Shown: piece by piece, positions 33,101 through 46,570 of the stretch
How positions within the stretch are numbered: the stretch's first letter is position 1
Layout of the letters: each line of letters begins with the position of its first letter
Assembly (NCBI GenBank): GCA_033961575.1
Contig: CM066737.1
Span: 102,886,709-102,950,708, forward strand
Direction: 5' to 3'
Source: Aselliscus stoliczkanus
Taxonomy: Eukaryota; Chordata; Mammalia; Chiroptera; Hipposideridae
Length of the DNA: 64,000 bases
Position numbers and translations under genes: made by a program
The notes under the pieces: generated by a model
What the model saw: only the letters and a program-made list of their open reading frames with translations
Database searches by the model: none
What the model was told of the DNA's origin: nothing

Positions 33101-33514
33101 GATTATGTGACTGTGGTCTGAAGTTTATTTTCACACTGTGGAACATAATAAGTGTAGTTTTAAGTAGTTATGTTTAATCTGCACTACAGCTTTGGAAATG
33201 AATTATTTCTGTTGTGTATATCCTTGCCTGAAGACACCTTGTAATTTTTAGACTTGATTTTCCTTTCAGATAGGCCATGTGTCTTTCTAAATTCTAATAA
33301 TAATTATTATACATTTATTAATACAAAGAAAGTTTGGTGTTCAGTCTCCCACTGCCATCACCTGTAGTTGATGTTGCAGTCACAGTCTCTAGCTCACTTC
33401 CCTGCCTCCCACATTGCTCCCTGCATATCAACTCTAAGATGAGTAGTTGGATGCAGAAGGTTTACCGAGAACTGCTCTCAGGAAATCCACCTTTCAGAAA
33501 TGAGGAAGGCAAGT

Positions 33515-34115
33515 GTGGCAGACGGACTTTAAGATGCCTGTCATCTCCTGATGTCCACACCTTCATGCAATCCCCTCTCCTTGAGTGAGGATGGGAACTG
33601 TGACTTGCTTCTGATGAATGGAATACAGCCAAGGTGATGAGCCGTCACTCCTGCAGTTACTTTGTATTATGTCTGAGTCTGTCTTGCTAACAGACTTGTT
33701 CTAGAGACTCTCCTTGCTGGCTTGATTAAGTCAGGGGCCATGTTGGGAAAGCCTACATGAAAGACACTGGGAGTGGCCTCTAAGAATTGCCAGTGGTCTC
33801 TTGACACTGAAGGCAACCTGCAATCAATCAACACCCAGCAAGATGCTGGGGTCCTCAGTCCCACAACCACAAGGAAATGGATCTTGTCAACAACTAGAGT
33901 GAACTGGGAAGTAGATTTTTCCCCAGTCAAATCTCCAGATGAGAATACAGTTTGGCCAACACTTTGTTTACAGCTTGAGCAGAGGACCCAGTTAAGCTGT
34001 GCCCAGACTCCCGACTGCATGGACATTGTGAGATGATAAATGTGGGTTTTAAGCCACTGAGTTTGTGGTAATATGTTATATAGCAATAGGAAACTAATAA
34101 AGTAGGATTAGGCAG
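33515..34115 (+). mobile_element. MLT1 LTR (MaLR)
   Basis: GTGACTTGCTTCTGATGAATGG, TCACTCCTGCAGTTACTTTG, AGAGGACCCAGTTAAGCTGTGCC and GTTTTAAGCCACTGAGTTTG follow an MLT1-type LTR in order, ending ATAGCAATAGGAAACTAATA. It is an old non-coding LTR relic. Confidence 0.8.
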
Positions 34116-34509
34116 AGGGGGAAGTGACTAGCAACATGGATACAACAGAGCCTCAGCCAGCCCTTCAGGGAGCTTAGGAACTGGGTTTGTCCCTGATTGA
34201 GATAAGATGGCTGGGCCCTTGTAGCTCCACAGTAGCCGATTATGGTGCTATCTGGGAGAGGGTCTGCCCTTGGGACAGATAGTTCCCTGTGGCTGGGGGC
34301 AATTCCCACTGAAGGACTTAGCTGTGAGCCTTCAAAAGCCAGTATTCCAGAAGCTTGGGATGGGTACATGGGCCCTGAAGAGGGGGCCTGGTGGGCCCCC
34401 AGAATATCCACCACACCCTCTCCAGTCCATTGGCTGCAGTGTCACATGAATATTCAAAATGCAAACCTTCTCCTGTTGTTGCCTAACATGGAAGCTTTTA
34501 TTTTTATTT

Positions 34510-34620
34510 AGGTTTTAAATTGTTTGTTGAGGTAACATTAGTTGAGACTGAGATTATATAATTTTCAGTGGTGTATCTTTATAATATGACACCTGTACAC
34601 TCTACTGTGTGTCCACTCAA
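34510..34620 (-). repeat. L1 3' UTR fragment
   Basis: AATTGTTTGTTGAGGTAACATT and CAGTGGTGTATCTTTATAAT resemble the complement of an L1 3' end. Confidence 0.45.
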
Positions 34621-34639
34621 TGGCTTCTTCTTATCTTTA

Positions 34640-34920
34640 GGGTAAAGCCAGACTCCTCACAGAGCCCACTCTGGTTTGACAGCCTTCATTTTTCTCTCTG
34701 ACTTCATCTGCCATCTGTCTCTTAGTTTCTCTTCCAGCAATCATAATAGTTCCCTCACTTCTAGTCCTTTGCACAAGCCATTCCCTCTACCTGGAACACT
34801 CTGCCCTAGCTCTCGGCCACTCCTCCAGCGTGTCCTTAGGGCCTCTTTCAAACAGCTTGCCTTTCTGGAGGTCTTTGCTCGACCTCCTGGCTATGCGCTC
34901 CTAGAATGCCCAGAAAATTA
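34640..34920 (+). repeat. L2 LINE 3' region
   Basis: CCTTTGCACAAGCCATTCCC, CTACCTGGAACACTCTGCCC and TCTTTCAAACAGCTTGCC-like phrases are typical of L2. Confidence 0.7.
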
Positions 34921-34931
34921 CACTCACCTTG

Positions 34932-35058
34932 TTTTTTTTATTTTTTTATTTATTTTTTTTTTTTTGAGGGCAATGTCACTGGCCCTCATATGTGGGACCG
35001 AACCGGGGCCGCTGGCTTCCCAGGCCAGCGCTTAACCACCGCGCCACTCGGCTGGCCC
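34932..35058 (-). mobile_element. Short tRNA-derived SINE inside L2
   Basis: Poly(T), GAGGGCAATGTCACTGGCCC and the head complement CACTCGGCTGGCCC, with CTCACCTTG duplicated on both sides. Confidence 0.9.
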
Positions 35059-35627
35059 TCACCTTGCTGTATTATGGTTATATTTAAATGTGTTTTATGG
35101 AGTAAGGGGGCCACAAGCCAGCAGTGCTCTGGGGCCCACAAAAGTCCGAATATAACCTTATCGCTCTAACCATTTCCATAACCCACTTCAGTTTGCTCCC
35201 ACCTCTAACCAGATAGAATTAATCACTGCTTTGTACCCTCACCATATCCACACAGCTTTTCCATTAGAATGATAATATTTCATTTTGTGGATTTGTTAAC
35301 TGATCTATCTTTACTCTAAATATAATCTTTTTAGAGGCAGTCTTCAAGTCACTTAGCACAGTGCCTTGTCTTCCTTTCATTCCCATCCTTTTACCCTTCC
35401 TTCTTTTTTTCCTTTATTCTACAATGGTGAGCAAAATTGAATCCAATCCCTGCCCTCGTGGAGCTAAAAGTCTCCATAGTCAGAGCTCAATAAATGGGTG
35501 ATAGTGGACAAGCAAATGTGAAGGTAGCTGTCTCAAACTCGTCTTATCCCTTCTGCAAAGCCTGCCCCTCTTTCTGTCCGGGGAAGAGTTTGAATTGTGG
35601 GTGCAAGATTTTTGAGCATATTTTTAC

Positions 35628-35726
35628 TTTTTGAGGGCAGTGTCACTGGCCCTCATATGTGGGACCGAACCGGGGCCGCTGGCGTCCCAAGCCAGTGCTT
35701 AACCACTGCGCCACTTGGCCGGCCGT
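35628..35726 (-). mobile_element. Short tRNA-derived SINE with long flanking duplication
   Basis: A standard short SINE (CTTTTTGAGGGCAGTGTCAC to CACTTGGCCGGCC). Its flanks are a direct repeat of about 55 bp: GGGGAAGAGTTTGAATTGTG starts at 35580 on the left and at 35731 on the right, identical for 36 bp. That is far longer than an ordinary target duplication. Confidence 0.9.
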
Positions 35727-37104
35727 GTACGGGGAAGAGTTTGAATTGTGGGTGCAAGATTTTTGACTTGAGCACCATTTTTACTTGGCAACTGTATGCT
35801 CTTTAATATTCTTAGGCCTTTCTTATTTTGGGGAAAGGAATGAGATTTGATCTCTCAGTTGGCAATATACATGATTTACTAAAGAACTGTTTTCTATCTT
35901 ATATCCACTTAAGTTGTATACCCCCGAGTAGGGTAGCTTTGCATAGAGAATTGTTGAAACATCATCTGAATTCAATCAGTGTGCATAATCTAAGACATGC
36001 GTTCTCAAGAGGGTGAAAATTGTTGTTGATGGGGAGAAAAAAGTTTGGATATTACAGTGGTTTATAGTCCTCCAAAGGACCACAGTGCATCAACAGATAA
36101 AAAGTATTCTATAGTATTAAAAATTCATGGGTGAGCTGTTAGGAAAAGAGCCTAAAAGATCTTAATAGTGGGGAAAATGGTTGAGAAACACTGATCCTAA
36201 GTAAGCTTCTTATTTTTAAGGCCCAGATAAACCAATTTGATCACTAGATCATTTTCTTTACTGTCTGTTTATTCTGATGCCGAGGGGGATATATTCCACC
36301 TGTAAAGGTCTGCTCCACTACATATACCTTTTGGGGAAGTTTTCCATGCTAGCAGAGAGGTGCTATAAACCTGACAGTCAATATAACAGCAAAATGGAGC
36401 TTATGTCTCCTGCCTACTGCCTTTGACAAACACTCTGGGTAATTAGAGAGCAGTCAATCATCAACTACACATTTCATTTTTAATTTAATGATCCTGTAAT
36501 GTGCCACAAGAGAACACATTGCGAGGTGATATGTACTGGAAATAAAATGTTGTAAAGCAATTGGAAATATAGCTGTCATTCCAGTCTCCAAGTCCTTAGC
36601 AAAAACTAAAATGAAACTGGAAAAACGGGAGTGTCTGAAAACTAAGTCACTATAGAAAAAATTAGCTGGGATGGTGATACCTGGACTTATTTCACAGAAG
36701 CATTGTAAATACAAAACTTTTGGGGTTTTTGAGTGTAGTTTTATCTTCCATGTTTTCCACAAGGACTAACCAATACAAAATATCACTATATAAAAGAATG
36801 CAGTGAGTTCTTAAACTTAGAATGATACGTGATCAGATTCCAGATGTGAATATCATCCAGCGAAATATGCACATTTATCACTCCTGTATGAGGAGCAAAG
36901 AATAGGAGAGAACACAGGTTAAAAACCAAAAAGAGTAAAAAAAATCTCTTAGAGCCCAAATCCCCAGTTCTTATTCCAAATTCATGGGGCCCCTTGACAT
37001 TATATCTTATTTCCCATTTTACATCTTGTTTTCCTTCATAAAAAACATCACATATCTAGTTAACCTCAATTACATAAGCAAACACATGGAAGTTTTCTTT
37101 CCCT

Positions 37105-37183
37105 CTTTCCTTCCTTCCTTCCTTCCTTCCTTCCTTCCTTCCTTCCTTCCTTCCTTCCTTCCTTCCTTCCTTCTTTCCTTCCT
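37105..37183. repeat. (CTTC)n microsatellite
   Basis: About twenty near-perfect tetranucleotide units. Confidence 0.97.
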
Positions 37184-40100
37184 CAAGAATTTATTGAATG
37201 TCCATTCTATGTAAGATATCAGACTAAGTTCAGGAAATATGAACTGAGTAAGAATGTCCTAGAAGGGACCCATGCATTACTTATAAGATTAAGTTTATTA
37301 CTAAGAATACCATTCTCTTTTAGGGAATTTTGGCTTGAATGAATGAATGAATGAACAAATAGATGAATGAATAATTCCTTGTTAGTTATTGAGTTATTTT
37401 ACTCTTTATTTTCATAGCGTTGTTTAAAAATGATTTTATCTCAGTTATGGGTACAGAATAAGAGCCAGTTTATAAAGTGTTAGTTTCGTCTTTATTCTAA
37501 ACAGTGGGGCAGTAGTAGGGCTCAGCTATAGTTTGTGTAAGTCTCTGTGGTGGTACTCGGCAGTAGGGGAGTTTGGCCAGTGAAGAAATGACAACTGTGT
37601 CCCTACGTGTTATTTTTCCATAGTTACCCCTTGACATTGCTTATATTTTTTGAAAATTAGTGAACATATAACAATAATATGGATGGTGGGGTATTGGATG
37701 AAGGGAAATATTTAATCAGACCCAGGGAGTGATACTAGGTTTTTGTTTTTTTTCAAGTGTTTCATGTCTTTTGTCTCAACCTGAAAGTAGGTTCCCAGAA
37801 CAACAAGGCTAGGTCATATCCAAGTCCACTGGAAAGGATGGGACAAGAGCTCCTGGGAATGGCGTAGAACAAAGGTGAGTACTAGCAACCTGGGTAGGAA
37901 AGCCTGAAGGGTGCCACTGTCAGGTGTCTTGCTACAGTGAACAAGTGATCCTTACTCACAACATTTAGCAAAAGTTTAAGTAAGACTTATGTCTTAATTG
38001 CTCCTCTACTCCTTTGGCCATCTTAAACCATTCGTTCACAGCCCACCATAATTAGTGAACGATGAAGTCTTGTGGCAATAATCAATTTTTATCAAGGTTG
38101 CATTTTGAAAATTTATGGGGTTGAACCATATGAAATTGCTGCTGTGCAGTCACTTTTGACCTACAAAAAATGTCAATTCCCTATGGTTCAAGCTATTAGT
38201 TTGCTAGCGAGCTCTTTGGAATTTAGGAAAGATGTGCCGTTTAAATCTGTCATACATGGTAAGACAGCCTTCAGGCCGGCTCACAGGAGCAGTCTGGCTT
38301 CCATTCCCATGGCCCTGAGGAAACTGCTCCCTCAAAGGTCACTAGCCAATTTCAGGGTGTCAAGGTCACAGTTTCTTTGTCTTCACCCTTCTGAATCCCT
38401 TTGGTTCATTTTACAGTGGATGGGGCAGCCTGCCCTTCCTCCCAAACACACTCTCCCTTCTTGAATTTTCTGTGACATGGAGATGTTGAAAGAGAAAGAA
38501 ATAAGCAGGTGAAAAATTGAGTGATTTTGTGGAAAGTATAGTTTAGCTTTCAGAGGTGAAAGAAAGAAGAGAATTGTATCTTGTGCATAATGAAGGCAGT
38601 GCAGAAAACACTTGGGGTTAATGGTTCTCTCTGATGACCGCCAATAGGTTGCTATCCAGACCAGCCCTGGAGTAAGAGAGAAAAGGTATACATGTAGTCA
38701 TTGTATAGTAAATGGTTAGTCACTTCACACAGCGGCGGAGAGCAAGAGGACTATAGGAAGACATTCACAGTTCCTTATCTGCAACTCCAAAATTCAAAAA
38801 CTTCTAAAAACGTTTGGCAGCAACACCTGACCTGAACAGATGCAATGTTCTATATGATCTTTATTTATTGTACTTAATGGTCTTTGTTTATTGTACTTAA
38901 TATTATTGAATCAGAAATATTTGAGTGTTTGGTAATGGGATACCACTGCGAGTAGATTAATATATGGTATATACACAGTATTACCTGTACTATCTGAGTT
39001 CTAATCCTAACACTACCGTTTGCTCATTGGGTGGCCCCAGGTGAGCAGGGATTTATAAAAGTGGAGAGGATGCAATCCAGTGAAATAACATCTTCATTTG
39101 ATGTAAATAGACTGGCTTTAAAAAGGTACTAATACTTGCCTTATCTGCCCAAAGGGTTATTGCGAGAATAGAATGAAATAAATAATAAAAGAGCAAAATT
39201 AATAAAGAAAATGTGATCTGTGAAATGAAATTTTAATTTATTAAAATTGATATTGAGTCTACTCAACCTGCGGCCATGACAAGGAATAAAAGGGTTTATT
39301 TAGGGGGAAATATTTTACTATATAAATATATATTCGCATCTACAATGGCTGTATCTCAGAAGTACATATCCTTCCCACCTAGAAAGACACAACCACATTT
39401 AGCTCTGGTATGGAGACAGCAGGTGCGAATATAGATAATCTATTTGCATTTTCAACACAACACAAAACAAAAAACCTTGCAAAACCTCTGCTAATTGCAA
39501 AGAAAAAAAACTTCCAAATATACACTTCTAGCCCCAATAATACTGTAATTTCAACCCAGAAGATATCATCCTATATAATCCCTAAAGAGAGAGAGACAGA
39601 GAGAAACAGAGAGAAACTTGTGGTAACTCAGCTAATTATCCCAGGACTAACTTTAACTCAATTGGATAATGATGATCATGTTTTTAAATGATCGTTCTTT
39701 TATTTTGTCTCTATGACTATCATTGAACCGGTTGACACATGTTGAATCAACTGGGCTACCAATCAATTCAATTAAAAAATTCTGACTGGGTGGACAAGCT
39801 GTTTTGATGAATTAACTAATCAATATGGTTGAACTTTGTGCATCCGGTCAAATTCTGATACTTAGACTCTCTTAAATTGAGAACTGGAGCCTGTGACTTA
39901 TCTGCCATATACATGGGGATGAGTCACCTATCCTTTTTTTTCGTTTCTTGGAGCTCTTACAAACAGACTCAAAGGTCCTGGGGAGGACAGGACCACACGC
40001 CAGCAGTGGAACAATTCATTCATATGATAGACCTTTGGCTTTTATTTAGTACAGCTCCATAAACAGTCTAACATGTTCTTTGAAGAACTAAAGAAAATTT

Positions 40101-40556
40101 AAACTAGTGACTATAAGAACTAAAATCTGCTTGCTCAAAAGCGACAGATATCTTTGCCATTATTCCAAAGGTGACTGAGGCTCGTATTAAATTTCCATCG
40201 CATGTTATAGTATTTGCTTGCTAGATTATCATCTGCTTAGCCATAAAGGGGCATACCAAGGTTCATTTTTGTTGTACAATGATTGCAGGAAGCCTCAGGT
40301 TATAGTTTCAAACATAATTCTTTGACACAGCACATTCCAATAGGTCAGCAAATAAAATGCTATTTATAAAACCTCCCCAAGGATTATATCAGCATCCTTT
40401 GGGGGATTTAAGAGTGTTATGGGGCTAGAAATCAGTGTACTTGTCTATGTTTTTCATATTTCTGTAGTTCTTTTTTTCTTTGTGTTGAGAATCCAAATAG
40501 GCGCCTTACATGTATCTATGTATTCCCTTTCACCATTACCCTGCCAGATCTATGTT

Positions 40557-41820
40557 TTTTAGATTCCACATATAACTGATCTTCCAAATTGCTGATTTGA
40601 TCCTCTGCTTCTTCTAATCTGCTGTTGATTCCATCCAATGTATTCTTCATTTCAGTTATTGTAGTCTTCATTTATGACTGGTTCTTTTTTATGATTTCTA
40701 TCTCTTTGTATAAGTTCTCATGAGTTCATCTGTTTTTCCCCTAAGTCCATTGAGTATCCTTATACCCAGTGTTTTGAACTCTGTATCTGGTAGATTGCTT
40801 GCCTCCATTTTGTTTAGTTTTTTTTTTTCTGGAGTTTTGTTCAGTTCTTTCATTTGGGGCATGTTTTATTGTTTCCTCATTCTGGATGCCTCCCTGTGTT
40901 TGCATCTATGTATTAGGTACATCTGCTACATTTCCCAGCTTTGGCCGGGTAACCTTATACAGTAGGTATCCTGTGGGGCCCATTGGCACAGGTGCTCCAG
41001 GGGTGTCCCTTGTGTGTGCCCTCCTGTTGGAGCTGAGCCTTGATTGCTGTTAGCACATTAGTGGGTGGGATTGACCCTCGGGCTGACTGGTTGTGAGGAC
41101 TGGTCATGACTATGACAGACAAGCTGTTGTGCAGCGCTGACCACACAGCGCGGGATTCACTTTAGTGGGGCTCTGGTGCCTTCTGAGTCTACTCTTTGTC
41201 TGTGTCATTTGTGGAGCTAATTGGATGGTGCTCTGGTGTGGTCTGAAGCCATTCACCAGGGGTGTTGGTTCTAGGGCCTCGGGAGGGACTCTGGTGCAGG
41301 CTCAAGTCAGCTGCTGCCTATTAGTGGCCCAGGGCCAACTGGTAGGAGCTATGAGGTGATCTGCAGTTGGTAGCTGCCTGTGCTGGGTTTTGGAGGTACC
41401 TGGGAGAGGCAATGCTGTGAACCAAGGCCTGCTGCCACTAATGCCAGGGGCTGCTTAGCAAGAGGTAAAGGTCACGCTGAGGCCAGCTGCTGCTTTTCTG
41501 GGGTTTGTGGACTTTTGAGAGATATTAGGAAAGTCTGCAGCATGGGCTGAGGCCGGCAGCTTGTGAGGAATGGCCGCTGAAAGAGGTTTGGGCTGGTGTA
41601 TGGGTTTGGGTGTGGCAGGGTCTCAGGGAATCATCAGGGTGGGGTGAGTGGTGCCAGCCAAGTAGATGGAGACTCAGCTAGGGCACTGGCCTGTGCCTGC
41701 AGGCTGGGTGGGGGGAAGGCTTAACAAAAGACTGCTAGCATCTGCCAGCACTTTAGTCAGAGAGAGCTGCCCTTCCAGTCCTTGTACAGGACACATTTAA
41801 GAGGGTCCAGTAAAACTGTA
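40557..41820 (-). mobile_element. L1 5' region: start of ORF1 and probable 5' UTR
   Basis: Minus-strand translation of about 40720-40580 gives ENLYKEIEIIKKNQS, a stop, then MKTTITEMKNTLDGINSRLE and EAEDQISNLED, clearly the coiled coil of L1 ORF1p. The kilobase to its right (40740-41820) is moderately GC-rich with recurring GCTCTGGTG-type phrases. By position it should be the 5' UTR. At the left it joins L1 3' UTR-like text (AGATTCCACATATAA), so the copy is rearranged. Confidence 0.6.
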
Positions 41821-41829
41821 ACCAGAACT

Positions 41830-42075
41830 GCAACTTTCCTTTTTTAAAAAATTAATTTATTTAAAATTATAATTGACATAACAATATTATGTTAGTTTCA
41901 GGTGTACAACATAGCGATTCAACATTTATATACCTTACAAAGTGATCACCACAAAAAGCCTAGTAACCACCTGTCACCAGTTACAATGTAATTGACTCTA
42001 TTCCATACACTGTACATTACATCCCCAGTATGTAATGAGAACAGTGCATACATATACATGTCTAAACAGGGTTAG
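41830..42075 (-). repeat. L1 3' end fragment
   Basis: TATGTTAGTTTCAGGTGTACAA and CAAAGTGATCACCACAAAAAG match the 3' end phrases also seen at 14795. It is a separate fragment from the L1 5' region on its left. Confidence 0.65.
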
Positions 42076-43214
42076 ATACTTTGTGCCCAAATGCCTTGGC
42101 AGCTTTGCGACTGGGAGTAGGTGATTTACTGTTCTGCTTGGCCCTGATAGAGATGTGGAGAGGTGGAATCATGCACACACGTTAGTTCTTGAGAGTACTA
42201 TGCTCATAGCACTGTGTAGACCAGGGTCATCTGAGTACATTTTCCCAACAACACAAGTTGTGTGAGCCAAAGAGTATGTGTTCTATATGAATTGCATTCT
42301 CTCATCCATCTCACATATTGGGTAATAGTTAACACTGTTTGCCCACTCTTATTTGGTTACATCATATGTAGTCAGTGCATAGAGGCATCAGTATGATATT
42401 GATACTAAGATGGAAACGCCTTCCAGACCAAGGCACAATTCAGGAAGATCCTGCAAGTTCTGACTTCTGTGCCTGAAATTCATAAGAACCCAAACTCATG
42501 GTTGGAATAAAATTTGTACAGAAAAATGTCCCCAGAAATAGCCCCTTCTACAGTGGGTGGAATAAGTACTACCTATATTATCTATGTGAAAATTATCCCT
42601 TCCTACTTCCTTAAGGCAGAGCCAAGTTTACTTGGATGTCTACCATTCTCCAACATGAATCAGATGTAAATCTTGATTAGTCTAAGCCAATTATCCAAGT
42701 TCCCTGGGGAAGCTTCCCTTGTTATTCAAAAATTCATTAAAAAAGAGATACTGCCAGGGTTGAAATCTCGACTGATTAACAGATGGAGATTTTTGCCCTC
42801 TTCTACGTTTCTCTAGTTTCTCAAGGAGAATGTTACTTTTGAGCATGGATCCAGACTACCAAAATTGCCCCTAGAGTTCCCTGTGCTTGCAAGCATCATA
42901 GGTTTTCCAGAAACATCTTTGGGTGTTTGGAATGTTGGAGCTATCTCTGAATTTCAAGTTCATATTAAATCTGTATGGAATGTGGGCCTAAGGACTTCTT
43001 GAACAAATAAATTCAGAGGAGATTCTGAATTAGTTCCTACATTTTATCAAGCTGTCGGTGAGCTGTAACTGACTCTTGCTCCCCAGCTAATTTTGGGGAC
43101 ATTCCAGTGTTACAATAGGAGAGGGGGAAAAAAAAGCTTTGGACAACACCAATCACAAAATCCAGTGAAAAGGCTGAGCAGAGAAAGACACTCAGTATGA
43201 CAGTTCCTCCCAGT

Positions 43215-43570
43215 GTTTTCTCAAGTTTTCAATTTTTCCAATGGTTTAGTGACATCATTTTTGCAGAGATTGCTGAGGCTTTGCCTAATCTTATGTAAAC
43301 CAATGTTAAATTTGGGAATCAGAGATCCAAAAATAACATCTTGCAGCACAATGGCATTACTCAAATTCCAAGGCCGTGAGGGCTTGATTCCTTTCTGGAG
43401 TGAATCCAAGTTAATATTACCAGTATCTATCACATTCTGACTGTCTCCAGCCAACATGCATGCTGCCCGGGGATTGATGTTGTGCAGTTTCTAGGCAGTG
43501 AACATACTGCTCAGCCAAAGAAGATTCCTGACGATGAAGACAGGCTCACAACTACTCGGAGGGTCCTTAA
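43215..43570 (-). pseudogene. Coding-like relic, parent not recognised
   Basis: The minus strand carries a 78-codon frame at 43457-43221 with natural-looking composition: ...NLDSLQKGIKPSRPWNLSNA then FGSLIPKFNIGLHKIRQSLS, ending KPLEKLKT and a stop. The frame upstream continues after a stop as KDPPSSCEPVFIVRNLLWL. It may be the end of a retropseudogene or an old viral relic. I do not recognise it. Confidence 0.3.
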
Positions 43571-44849
43571 TGACAAAGAATGAAGTGATAGTAAGGCTCA
43601 TACCCAACTTAACTTCTAGTTTTCATATATTCATGGTGACATTACAGCTCCTGTATCATCAAAAGCCAAGAGATTTTGATTAAAATATGGTAGATTCTGA
43701 AGCCTCAGAAAAGTTCTTTTAATTTAAGTGCATGTATTCATGTAGCCATGGGATTAAAAATTTTGCCCTTCAGTTTTTGACTTCCAGGCTGACCCTCCTT
43801 GAAGCTCAAATATTAGGCACTCGGGGATTTACAATGTGATTCATCCACTCCCCATCTCTCTGATTTTTAGACCTGGAGTCATCTCCCTCTTGCTTGGGTT
43901 CCAGAAAGAGAGAACAAAGGAGCCCTACAAACAAATAAACATTAGCATCTTAGGGCAGAGCACCAGTTTTGCAGGATAACCTGGAAGAAATCTTCAAAGC
44001 CCCAATTAAGCTCTCTTCTCTGGTGCTGTAGACTAGACCAACAAGCTTACTTCTGAGCTTCACCCTGGTCCTTCCAGCTCTTCCTCTTCCGAGCTCTGAT
44101 ATCTCCAAAGAAGGCTGCTTCCCAGCCTTGGAGCTTACAATCCTTCCAGTACCACCAGTGTTAATTAGCTCTTATCTGGGACATTGCATGTCGGAGAGGG
44201 CAACAAATGGAAAAGAGAATTCTGTACCTCACAGAGTCACTATTATACACTCTGCCGTGCCATTCTATCTATGCAATAACCATTTTTCTCTCTCTGGACT
44301 TTTGAAATATTCATTTTGTAATGTACTATGATATAATCAAGTATCTTGACTTTATTTCTGTATTCTCAAAATCACATTAATTGTATATTGTATTTTGAAT
44401 TGGCCACTCAGCCATCAGTTATGAATCAGATGCTTTACATAGAAATCTGGGATGACATTATCATCCCATGGGGCATGGAAATGGATCCTCAAAGAGTCAA
44501 CAAAAGAGGTTGTTTCAAGTAACTTTTTGCCTTAATTTATCTACCCCATTTCCTCCTGAGGTCTGGACTAAGTAATACTTTCCAGCACATTGGGATGCCG
44601 AAGAAGTAAGATAATTTTTTCTTGGTCTTAACTGAAAAGACACATTTGACTATCCATCTCTAGCGGACAACTCTCATTTTTACCTCCATGGCTGACCTCT
44701 CTGCCAAACTGCATAGTTGTTCATCTAACTGCCTTGGATTTCTAACCAATATCACAAACTTCCCTCCAAACTGTTTTACCTGCAACCTTCTCCATCTAAA
44801 TTGATGTCAACTTTGTCCTTCTAGTTGTTCAACTCTTTCTTTCCAGTCC

Positions 44850-45130
44850 ACGTCCAATTCACCAGTAAATCCTGTTGGCTTTACTGCCAAAATGTATTCA
44901 AAATCCAGCCACCTCTCACAAATTTGACTGCTACCACCAAGCCGCCATTATACCTCACCCGGGTTATTGCAATAGCCTCTTTACTGGTCTCTCTGCCTAT
45001 AGTCTGTTCTCCATACAGCAGCCAGAATGATTCTTTTCAAAGATAAGTGAGATCGTGTCACTCCCCTGTTCCAACGCTATCATGGATTCTCATTTTCCTT
45101 AGGATAAAGGCTCAAGTTTTGCTTCTAAGG
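44850..45130 (+). repeat. L2 LINE 3' region
   Basis: TACCACCAAGCCGCC, GGTTATTGCAATAGCCTC and CAGCCAGAATGATTCTTTTC are L2 phrases in order. Confidence 0.7.
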
Positions 45131-46404
45131 CTCTGGATGTAAATTTATGCTAGTGGCTCTAGTGTTGTCTGCTATTTTGCACAGTTTGGGTGTAAAAAAC
45201 AAATTAGGGTTACACGGCAAATACCGTACTATCATAAATTCAGACCAGTAATAATCAGTACAACCTCCCTGGAATCCAGTTTGTTCTCACAAATTTGAAC
45301 TCTGTTGAAAATAATTGTCAAGTTGGTTAATGAAGATTATCTTTGCTCTATCTGTAGGAAAAGGTGACCTCTATGCAACTAGAAATGTAAACAGGAAAAG
45401 AGCTTTAGCTTTTCCTTTGGGCTAAAAAGTCAGCTAGTTATTTACTTTCCGTAAAGTACTTATATGTTCACTTTGTATAATAAACATGTGGTCAAAACCA
45501 GTTGTACAATGCATTCTTAATTCTTGCATGTAAGATTTAAATGATCTGTGCTTTATGTTCCTGATATCCTTTCTTATTTCTGTCAGAAGCATGACTCTAT
45601 CAATTTTAAGATAAGAAATTGCACAAAACATCCTTTTTCCCTCTGAAGTTTATTGATGTTATCCTCTCATCTTGGGAACTAGAGGAAGTTTTAGCTACAG
45701 CTATGTGGCAACCTCACCATTTATGGCAATTGGGAGTATGTAAAAAGTTGCGCGATAAGGGAAATATGGATCTCAAAGTCTACGCACTTTGCTCCAAGTG
45801 CAGCGGAGACCCACCCTTGGGTCTGAGCCTAAGAAGAGGGACATTCTGATTGAACCCCATGGCTATCTAGTTTCCCTTTAGATTTCAGCAGGTAGCAGAT
45901 CAGAAATAGGGAGGGGATTTGTGGTGGGCAGGGCAGAGTGGAGCAGATTCCTCAAGAATGACACCGAATTCCAGAGTCTGCCTAGAGAGCAGAGTTAACA
46001 GCAATAAAGCTGTTTGGAGCCACTTAATGTAAAGCCTTGAAGACACTGTCATGTGATAGCCTTGTCAGTAAAAAATGTTCAAGATGATGACACTGAGTCA
46101 TCGTAAAAAAAAAGAAAACAAGACAAGTTCAGGCAACACCCTGGTTAGGATTGAATATATTTTAGAAAATAGTCTTCCTTAAATGGTTTAAAAACGCAAA
46201 ACTGTTATAATCCATGCAGTACATTTTAGTACATTTTGCTTATGTGACCCTCCTTTTTTTTCTTGTAATACAGCAGTTTCCTACAGAACTTCTATGGACA
46301 ATTCTCTCATTTCCCTCACTTCTCAAAGTTCCCTAATTATACACAGCTCCTCTCCTTTTTAGTGGCTTTTATTCCTAGGTTTCCAGCATTCCTCTCTGTG
46401 TTCT

Positions 46405-46570
46405 CCTGTATTAATTCATGTAATACTTACAGTGTCCCTATGAGATTGGTATATTGTCATCAGCTTTGAAATAAGGAAATGAGGTGCGGGGGGAATGTTA
46501 CCTGCCTAAAGTCACATAGCTAATAAGTGAGAGGGTAAATGTTTTGCTACCGAAGTCATCTTCTAAATGG
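46405..46570 (-). repeat. MIR SINE
   Basis: AATTCATGTAATACTTACAG, AAATAAGGAAATGAGGTGCG and TAAAGTCACATAGCTAATAAG follow the MIR complement. Confidence 0.65.

Noticed and set aside
33515..34115. Possible endogenous retrovirus with genes
   Set aside because: Only an MLT1-type LTR is seen. No gag, pol or env similarity lies next to it.
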